DNA from: Alcaligenaceae bacterium
GTDB lineage: Bacteria > Pseudomonadota > Gammaproteobacteria > Burkholderiales > Burkholderiaceae_B
Length of the DNA: 64,000 bases
Assembly (NCBI GenBank): GCA_013416485.1
Contig: JACCEO010000010.1
Coordinates: 1 to 64,000, forward strand
Reading direction: 5' to 3'
Shown: positions 58,445 to 64,000 of the stretch, piece by piece
How the letters are laid out: each line of letters opens with the position of its first letter
Position numbering within the stretch: the stretch's first letter is position 1
Position numbers and translations under genes: made by a program
Notes under the pieces: model-generated
Told to the model about the DNA's origin: nothing
What the model saw: only the letters and a program-made list of their open reading frames with translations
The model's database searches: none

Positions 58445-59100
58445 TACAGCGCTCCATCGGCAACCGCTTTCGCAGCAGCAGCACGACTAGCGACACCTAA
58501 GCCCTGCAAGTAAGCAACCAAAGCATCTTCTTCAGTTTTGCCTTGCAGTTGCTCTGGTGCCTTAGCCACTTGTTCGTCTGTATAAGGAACACCCAGACGA
58601 CGCAGTGCTTTCATACGAGCCTGGACGTTATCGTTGGCAACGGAGTTACGCTGCAACCAAGGGTAGGCAGGCATATTGGACTCTGGAACCACATCACGCG
58701 GGTTACGCAAGTGAATACGGTGCCAATCGTCGGAGTAACGCTGACCCACACGTGCCAGGTCGGGACCTGTACGCTTGGAGCCCCACAAGAAGGGGTGATC
58801 ATAGACTGACTCACCTGCCAGAGAGTAAGGACCATAGCGCTGCACTTCAGAGCTCAACATACGTATTTGCTGTGAGTGACAGCCTACACAACCCTCGCGT
58901 ATGTAGACATCACGTCCTATCAGGTGCAAAGGTTCGTAGGGCTCTATGCCCTCGGTGGGCACTGTTGTAGAGTGCTGAAAGAACAAAGGAACAATTTGCA
59001 CTAAACCTGAGAAGGAAATCACCAATATGCTGAACACGATCAACAAACCAATGTTGGTCTCTAGGGTTTTGTGTGAAAAAAATCGGCTTTTTTCTGACAT
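58444..59100 (-). CDS. ccoO: cbb3 oxidase subunit II (mono-haem cytochrome c)
   Basis: A 218-residue subunit: one N-terminal helix (about 17-40), the haem c motif CVGCH (71-75) with SQQIRML, and an axial Met in [10 protein letters not shown]. It starts 12 nt after the ccoN stop. Confidence 0.95.
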   Translation of the reverse strand: MSEKSRFFSHKTLETNIGLLIVFSILVISFSGLVQIVPLFFQHSTTVPTEGIEPYEPLHLIGRDVYIREGCVGCHSQQIRMLSSEVQRYGPYSLAGESVYDHPFLWGSKRTGPDLARVGQRYSDDWHRIHLRNPRDVVPESNMPAYPWLQRNSVANDNVQARMKALRRLGVPYTDEQVAKAPEQLQGKTEEDALVAYLQGLGVASRAAAAKAVADGAL

Positions 59101-59112
59101 AACAAATACTCC

Positions 59113-60600
59113 TTAAGCCGTAACTGGCGCAGGGCCAACCAACGCCGGATCACGAGCATCCGGGTTATACAAAGGCACCACAGGGTTGATGTTCGCTGTA
59201 CCAATACGGACGGTCATGAAAGTGTTCCAAGCCATTATGCACATGCCAGACAGGAACATCAGACCACCCAGAAGGCGTATCAGATAGAAGGGGTAAGTGG
59301 CCTTCACTGACTCCACAAAGCTGTAGGTCAGTGTGCCGTCAATACCCGTAGCACGCCACATCAGGCCTTGCATAACACCAGCAATCCACATTGCACTGAT
59401 ATACAGCACTACACCCAAGGTTGCGATCCAGAAGTGCAACTCGACTAGGCGCATACTGGCCATTGTGGTGCGGCCGTACAAACGTGGCAACATATAGTAG
59501 AAGGAACCAAAAGTAATCATGGCAACCCAACCCAGAGCACCAGAGTGCACGTGGCCTACAGTCCAGTCGGTATAGTGCGACAAGGCATTCACTGTACGTA
59601 TCGCCATCATGGAGCCTTCAAAGGTAGACATACCGTAGAAAGACAAGGCAACCACCAAGAACTTCAAGATCGGGTCAGTACGCAGTTTGTACCAAGCACC
59701 CGACAAGGTCATGATACCGTTGATCATGCCGCCCCAAGAAGGTGCGAGCAAAATAATCGACAAGACCATACCCAGTGTCTGAGTCCAGTCAGGCAAGGAT
59801 GTGTATAACAGGTGGTGAGGACCCGCCCACATATACGTAAATGCCAGTGCCCAGAAGTGAACAATAGACAAACGATACGAGTACACAGGACGCTCGGCTT
59901 GCTTAGGTATGAAGTAGTACATCATGCCCAAAAAGCTAGTGGTCAAGAAGAAACCAACAGCGTTATGTCCATACCACCACTGCACCATAGCATCCTGTAC
60001 TCCGGCATAGGCCGAGTAGGATTTCCACATACTAACTGGCATTTCCAAGTTATTGAAAATATGCAGTACAGCAATGGTTAGGATGAAAGAACCAAAAAAC
60101 CAGTTAGCCACATAGATATGGCGCACGCGGCGTTTGACAATAGTGCCAAAAAACACCACGGCATACGCTACCCAAACCAAGGTGATGAGAATATCCAGTG
60201 GCCACTCAAGTTCGGCGTATTCTTTGGTGCTGGTAAAGCCCATAGGCAGCGTAATCACCGCACCTACTATCACCACCTGCCAACCCCAGAACGTAAAGGC
60301 GGCTAGCTTATCGCTGAACAAGCGTGCCTGACAGGTACGCTGAACAACATAATAAGAAGTAGCAAATAAGGCACTACCTCCAAAAGCAAAGATCACGGCA
60401 TTGGTATGTAAAGGTCGTATACGACCATAACTTAGCCACGGTGTTTCAAAGTTAAGTTCTGGCCAGATTAGCTGTGCGGCTATCCACACACCTACAAACA
60501 TGCCAACCACACCCCAAACTATGGTCATGATCGCAAACTGCCTGACCACACCATAGTTGAAGATTTCGGCTTGCTTCCCGACAGTACCGGAAGTGCTCAT
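59113..60600 (-). CDS. ccoN: cbb3 oxidase catalytic subunit I
   Basis: A 495-residue, twelve-helix haem-copper oxidase subunit. Low-spin haem and CuB ligands are visible in [38 protein letters not shown] and [14 protein letters not shown]. It reduces oxygen at high affinity under microaerobic conditions. GAGGG precedes the ATG, and a perfect FNR box lies 70 bp upstream. Confidence 0.96.
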   Translation of the reverse strand: MSTSGTVGKQAEIFNYGVVRQFAIMTIVWGVVGMFVGVWIAAQLIWPELNFETPWLSYGRIRPLHTNAVIFAFGGSALFATSYYVVQRTCQARLFSDKLAAFTFWGWQVVIVGAVITLPMGFTSTKEYAELEWPLDILITLVWVAYAVVFFGTIVKRRVRHIYVANWFFGSFILTIAVLHIFNNLEMPVSMWKSYSAYAGVQDAMVQWWYGHNAVGFFLTTSFLGMMYYFIPKQAERPVYSYRLSIVHFWALAFTYMWAGPHHLLYTSLPDWTQTLGMVLSIILLAPSWGGMINGIMTLSGAWYKLRTDPILKFLVVALSFYGMSTFEGSMMAIRTVNALSHYTDWTVGHVHSGALGWVAMITFGSFYYMLPRLYGRTTMASMRLVELHFWIATLGVVLYISAMWIAGVMQGLMWRATGIDGTLTYSFVESVKATYPFYLIRLLGGLMFLSGMCIMAWNTFMTVRIGTANINPVVPLYNPDARDPALVGPAPVTA

Positions 60601-60669
60601 GAGCTTTCCCTCAGTTAATAAAAATACGTAAATTTGAACGAATGATCCCGCAAGTCGTCAAAAGCAGCC

Positions 60670-60683
60670 TTGATCTTCATCAA
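60670..60683 (-). promoter_or_regulatory. FNR box before ccoN
   Basis: TTGATCTTCATCAA is a perfect FNR site (TTGAT-N4-ATCAA), centred about 76 bp upstream of the ccoN ATG, in the 135-bp gap behind ccoS. It supports oxygen-controlled expression of ccoNOQP. I see no strong -10 hexamer at the expected distance. Confidence 0.85.
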
Positions 60684-60735
60684 GCCTGCCTCTAGGACTA
60701 AACCATTGATGTTTTTATGCTACAGAAAACACGGC

Positions 60736-60924
60736 CTAGTCCTGCGGCTTGGTGGCTTCAACAGCTTCAATCGTGTCGGTGCTGTCATCATCCAGCAAGA
60801 TGGACATGGCTGCTGCCTGAGTGTTGTCGAACTGCCCCGAGAAGGTTGCCCACCAAAAGGCAACGCCGATAGCAATCACGAACAGTAAAGATATAGGCAA
60901 CAACAATAACAGTGATGATTCCAT
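60736..60924 (-). CDS. ccoS: cbb3 oxidase maturation protein CcoS
   Basis: A 62-residue protein with one helix (LLLLPISLLFVIAIGVAFWWATFSGQFD split at its end), ending in the typical W-A-x-x-S-G-Q-F-D motif of CcoS, which is needed for cofactor insertion into CcoN. It starts 3 nt after the ccoI-like gene, so the two are co-translated. Confidence 0.92.
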   Translation of the reverse strand: MESSLLLLLPISLLFVIAIGVAFWWATFSGQFDNTQAAAMSILLDDDSTDTIEAVEATKPQD

Positions 60925-60927
60925 GAC

Positions 60928-61893
60928 CTACCCCTGTACCACAGAATTAGACCAGGCCACTGCTGTGCCATGTGTGTGAGTTCTAAACAAACGCCAGGAG
61001 TTAGCGGCAACTAGCAATGACGACAACAACATAGTGATAGCAGCAACCCAAGGAGCCACTAGGCCTATCGCTGCCAAGGGTGTCATCAACAGATGCCAGG
61101 CAACCGAACCATATAAATTTTGACGTGACACATGGCTAGCAGCCTGTACCAAATGCATGACATCGGTTTCCGTGGCGTCAGGGCAGACCGACAAACTGGC
61201 ATGCGCCGCCGCCATTGCAGTGGGAACCGCCATAGCCATAGCACAAGGGCAGCTCATGACCAATAAAGCGACCATAACACCAACGGCGTGTTCAGGCTGA
61301 TAAACGTACCACCACCCACCCACGATAAAGGCCAGTGCCAGTTGCACAACCACGAACCAAAAAGCAACGGTATCGGCACGAGCCGACAAACCTTCACGCA
61401 ATCGTTCAATAACGTCATGCGAGGCATTAATACCCATAGACTGACGAGCGCACAGTTCCAGATAACGAGCGGTCAGCAAAAAAGCCACAAACATAGTGAC
61501 TGATTCAAAATAGACTTCCCCTGAACCGGTCAGGGTGGTGTACACACTAGGAATAAAAGCAACAATAATACCCAAAGCGACAGGTACATCCATACCCACC
61601 ACGCCGCGGCGCAAACTGGAATACGCGCCCGACCAGACTGGGGCTGCGCAATACAGCATGACAGGTACGGTCAACGCAAAACCTAGCCAGTTCATTAAAA
61701 GAATGGCTGAATCCAGCGCGCGCAGGCTATCGACCGATGCGCTGTCGGAGCGCAAATAGCCTGGTAAAGCAAACATCATGACCTGCATCATTGCCAACCA
61801 CGCCAAGCCCAAACGCGCCAGCATACGGCGACGTTTTAGGCGACTGTCGTCGGACAAGCCATCAGGAGTAGAAAATATTGAAAAATTGCGCAT
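60928..61893 (-). CDS. ccoI: CcoI-like protein reduced to its transmembrane helices
   Basis: 321 residues, related to copper P1B-ATPase CcoI/FixI, which has about 720-830. Helices lie near 27-47, 60-88, 101-121, 128-147, 174-198, 203-234, 259-280 and 281-299. The copper motif CPC (215-217) in LVMSCPCAMAMAVPTAMAAAHASL and the M/SS of the last helix (ITMLLSSLL) remain. Missing are the N-terminal metal-binding domain, the actuator domain (TGE) between helices 4 and 5 (only about 25 residues remain), and the whole P/N region (DKTGT, HP, GDG) between helices 6 and 7. The TM7 Tyr-Asn pair is replaced by WH. It cannot hydrolyse ATP as an ATPase. The frame is open and sits behind an FNR promoter. Confidence 0.8.
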   Translation of the reverse strand: MRNFSIFSTPDGLSDDSRLKRRRMLARLGLAWLAMMQVMMFALPGYLRSDSASVDSLRALDSAILLMNWLGFALTVPVMLYCAAPVWSGAYSSLRRGVVGMDVPVALGIIVAFIPSVYTTLTGSGEVYFESVTMFVAFLLTARYLELCARQSMGINASHDVIERLREGLSARADTVAFWFVVVQLALAFIVGGWWYVYQPEHAVGVMVALLVMSCPCAMAMAVPTAMAAAHASLSVCPDATETDVMHLVQAASHVSRQNLYGSVAWHLLMTPLAAIGLVAPWVAAITMLLSSLLVAANSWRLFRTHTHGTAVAWSNSVVQG

Positions 61894-61901
61894 AGAGCAA
61901 G

Positions 61902-61943
61902 ACTATAACAACTGCCAGTAGGCAAGCGCTTGATATAAATCAA
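61902..61943 (-). promoter_or_regulatory. FNR-dependent promoter of the ccoI-like gene
   Basis: TTGATTTATATCAA (61930-61943 on the minus strand) is a perfect FNR box; TATAGT (61902-61907) lies downstream so that the box is centred about 41.5 bp before the predicted start near 61895, the class II arrangement. The ATG at 61893 would then follow the transcript start by only about two bases. Confidence 0.75.
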
Positions 61944-61944
61944 A

Positions 61945-61967
61945 TGGGCGCCCATGTAGAGCGCCCA
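61945..61967 (-). terminator. Terminator of aceA
   Basis: TGGGCGC / GCGCCCA with a 9-nt loop, followed on the minus strand by TTTGATTTATAT. It lies 34 nt behind the aceA stop; its T-rich tail runs into the FNR box of the next gene. Confidence 0.7.
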
Positions 61968-62000
61968 CAGCACCTAAAACAACGGATAATTAGTGCTACA

Positions 62001-63314
62001 TTATGCCACTTTTTTCTTCTGGCCGAATTGTGCCTCTTCTGTAGAGCCCGTCAGTGCGGTAGTGGACGACTGACCACCCTCTATGGTTTGCGTAACCGCA
62101 TCAAAATAACCCGTACCTACTTCGCGTTGATGACGTACTGCGGTAAAACCACGGTCGGCAGCGGCGAATTCTTTTTCCTGAAGTTCGACAAAAGCGCTCA
62201 TGTTGTTGCGAGCATAGCCATGTGCCAAATCAAACATACCATAGTTCAACGCATGGAAACCTGCCAGTGTAATGAACTGGAACTTGTAGCCCATAGCACC
62301 TAGTTCGCGCTGGAACTTAGCAATGGTTGCGTCATCCAGATTTTTCTTCCAGTTAAAGGAAGGCGAGCAGTTATAGGCCAGCATTTTGCCAGGGAACTGT
62401 CGATGTATAGCATCAGCAAACCTGCGTGCTTCTGCCAGGTCTGGCGTTGCCGTTTCACACCACAACAGGTCCGCATAAGGAGCGTAGGCCAAACCACGAG
62501 AAATGGCTTGCTCAATACCAGGGCGAGTACGGAAGAATCCTTCCATAGTACGTTCGCCGGTAATAAAGGGCCTATCGTTTTCATCCACATCCGCAGTCAC
62601 CAGATCGGCAGCTTCAGCGTCGGTACGTGCCAACAGCAGTGTTGGAACGTTAAGAACGTCAGATGCCAGACGCGCCGATACCAATTTGGCAACAGCATCA
62701 CGTGTAGGTACCAAGACCTTACCGCCTAAGTGACCACACTTCTTCACGGAAGCCAGTTGGTCTTCAAAGTGCACACCAGAGGCACCGGCTTCTATCATGG
62801 CTTTCATCAGTTCGAAAGCATTCAACACACCACCAAAACCAGCTTCTGCATCGGCGATGATGGGAGCAAAGTAATCTATGTATCCGGCGTCACCAGGATT
62901 AGTGCCTTCCATCCACTGGATTTGATCGCAGCGAGTCAAGGCATTATTAATACGGCGTACAACCATAGGCACCGAATTCACTGGGTAAAGCGACTGGTCA
63001 GGGTACATTTCACCTGCCATGTTGGCATCACCAGCCACCTGCCAACCCGACAAGTAGATCGCTTTCAGGCCAGCTTTTACTTGCTGCATGGCCTGATTGC
63101 CTGTCATAGCACCCAAGGTATTGACGAAGGGCTCAGTGTGTAACAAGTCCCAGAGTCTTTCTGAACCGCGTCGTGCCAATGTATGTTCTACCACCAACGA
63201 ACCGCGCAGGTTCACGACTTGCTCTGCGCCGTAACCACGCTTGATGCCTTGCCAGCGTGGGTCTTCAGCCCAGGATTTCTGTAAGGCGCGAATTTCGTTT
63301 TCTCTTGTGCTCAT
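62001..63314 (-). CDS. aceA: Isocitrate lyase
   Basis: A 437-residue glyoxylate-shunt enzyme that splits isocitrate to glyoxylate and succinate. The signature KKCGH with the catalytic Cys lies at 191-195, and [22 protein letters not shown] region, ADAEAGFGG and [13 protein letters not shown] are all as in AceA of Gram-negative bacteria. It permits growth on acetate and fatty acids. malate synthase is not in the window. It is the only gene of its transcript by the terminator behind it. Confidence 0.95.
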   Translation of the reverse strand: MSTRENEIRALQKSWAEDPRWQGIKRGYGAEQVVNLRGSLVVEHTLARRGSERLWDLLHTEPFVNTLGAMTGNQAMQQVKAGLKAIYLSGWQVAGDANMAGEMYPDQSLYPVNSVPMVVRRINNALTRCDQIQWMEGTNPGDAGYIDYFAPIIADAEAGFGGVLNAFELMKAMIEAGASGVHFEDQLASVKKCGHLGGKVLVPTRDAVAKLVSARLASDVLNVPTLLLARTDAEAADLVTADVDENDRPFITGERTMEGFFRTRPGIEQAISRGLAYAPYADLLWCETATPDLAEARRFADAIHRQFPGKMLAYNCSPSFNWKKNLDDATIAKFQRELGAMGYKFQFITLAGFHALNYGMFDLAHGYARNNMSAFVELQEKEFAAADRGFTAVRHQREVGTGYFDAVTQTIEGGQSSTTALTGSTEEAQFGQKKKVA

Positions 63315-63634
63315 GGTTATGCTCTCTGTAAATGCTAAAGGTTTAACGCTGAAATCATTAGAAAAATTGTACAGCGTTGCTGCAGCACAAAGAACACTTA
63401 TGTCTTATATAAGACAAAAAATATTACACTAATAATTCAATAACTTAGATTCTATTTTTTATGATATGAAATGATATTTCTGTCTATGAAATACGAAATC
63501 ATGCAATGCAGCATAGGTGATTTCATATTGCGAAAATTGATTCTCATAATGTGGAATATCGGATAATGACAAGTACAATAGAGCATCCAGATCCGCCTTA
63601 ACGCCGAAAACCCATTATTTATGTCTATCTTTTT
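63315..63634. other. 320-bp AT-rich intergenic region between aceA and queF
   Basis: No gene is seen. The divergent region holds an obvious 16-bp palindrome (listed separately), an AT-rich stretch 63405-63480, and an inverted pair TATGAAAT (63485-63492) / ATTTCATA (63520-63527). Promoters for both genes must lie here, but I cannot pick convincing hexamers. Confidence 0.6.
63401..63416. promoter_or_regulatory. Palindromic operator candidate upstream of aceA
   Basis: TGTCTTATATAAGACA is a perfect 16-bp palindrome about 87 bp before the aceA ATG. Its symmetry and position fit a dimeric repressor or activator site, possibly GntR-type, but the regulator is not in the window. Confidence 0.55.
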
Positions 63635-64000
63635 ATGAATACCATCTCGTCTTCCAGCAATCCTTTGGGTCGTGCCACCGACTACCCTGAAGCCTACAAT
63701 CCCACTCTGTTATTCCCGCTGGCGCGCAGCCTGAACCGGGAACAGCTAACAGGGCCATATTGGCAAGCCGGTGCCGATATCTGGAATGCCTATGAAATAT
63801 CTTGGCTCAATCCCAAAGGCAAGCCTCAGGTCGCTTTGGCACGTTTTACTGTGCCACACAATAGCCCTAAGCTAATAGAGTCCAAATCACTGAAGCTGTA
63901 TTTGAACTCCTTAAGTGAAGAACGCTATGCCGATACTGCCGAAGTACGCGCATTAATGGAAGACGATCTAAGCGAAGTGGCAGGCGCCAAAGTTATCGTT
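63635..64000 (+). CDS. queF: NADPH-dependent 7-cyano-7-deazaguanine reductase, N-terminal part (runs off the right edge)
   Basis: 122 residues are visible from the ATG at 63635 to the edge, with no stop. The opening SNPLGRATDYPEAYNPTLLFPLAR and YWQAGADIWNAYEISWLN, and the substrate-binding ESKSLKLYLNSL, are typical of the two-domain (YqcD-type) QueF, which reduces preQ0 to preQ1 in queuosine synthesis. The catalytic Cys and NADPH site lie beyond the window. It is divergent from aceA. Confidence 0.92.
   Translation, partial: MNTISSSSNPLGRATDYPEAYNPTLLFPLARSLNREQLTGPYWQAGADIWNAYEISWLNPKGKPQVALARFTVPHNSPKLIESKSLKLYLNSLSEERYADTAEVRALMEDDLSEVAGAKVIV

Overview
The window looks like a chromosomal segment of a betaproteobacterium of the order Burkholderiales, most likely the family Alcaligenaceae. 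This rests on the ccoNOQP-ccoG-short fixH order, the tRNA-Met sequence, a CynX-type MFS carrier, a peptide ABC operon and many Bordetella/Achromobacter-like hypotheticals. I cannot name the genus. The gene content describes a respiratory, motile, facultative or microaerophilic organism that uses organic acids and peptides: cbb3 oxidase, selenocysteine formate dehydrogenase-N, a TMAO-reductase locus, FNR, Aer, a glyoxylate-shunt isocitrate lyase, and TRAP and peptide transporters.

Layout, left to right. Positions 1-246 hold one end of an ISL3-type insertion sequence with the transposase start. 0.26-4 kb has a methyltransferase, a DUF924 protein, a GNAT and a glutamate-synthase-like FMN protein. 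4-10.8 kb has a DMT carrier and a five-gene peptide ABC operon with a clear sigma-70 promoter. 10.8-17.8 kb has a GT39 membrane enzyme, ribA, a secreted unknown, two tandem small paralogues of unknown family, a cytochrome b561, dbpA and ghrA. 18-23.6 kb is a torR / torS / torA locus: TorS has lost its whole sensor half, and TorA carries an extra C-terminal c-type haem domain behind two tor-box-like repeats. 23.6-26.5 kb has arsC, an MFS carrier and two lipoproteins, one an I78-type inhibitor.

26.5-37.7 kb, all on the minus strand, is a contiguous selenocysteine island: fdnG (in-frame UGA plus SECIS hairpin), fdnH, fdnI, fdhE, selA, selB, tRNA-Sec and selD, followed by a Thr/Ser dehydratase. 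37.9-42 kb has rfbC-rfbD, an OmpA-like lipoprotein, ppiC, a divergent pseudouridine-synthase-like protein and a second exported DsrE-like protein. 42.1-47 kb is a TauD-like dioxygenase, an IclR regulator and a TRAP transporter. 47-54.3 kb has rtcB (start codon inside a long hairpin), a small membrane protein, tRNA-Met, aer, clpB with a heat-shock promoter, and mazEF.

54.5-64 kb is the microaerobic respiration block: fnr on the plus strand, then on the minus strand (transcribed right to left) a ccoI-like gene, ccoS, ccoN-ccoO-ccoQ-ccoP, ccoG, a short fixH and a small membrane gene. Perfect FNR boxes lie before ccoN and before the ccoI-like gene. That ccoI product is the most unusual protein here: it keeps the membrane helices and the CPC motif of a copper P-type ATPase but lacks the metal-binding, actuator, phosphorylation and nucleotide-binding domains. 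The window ends with aceA and the start of queF.
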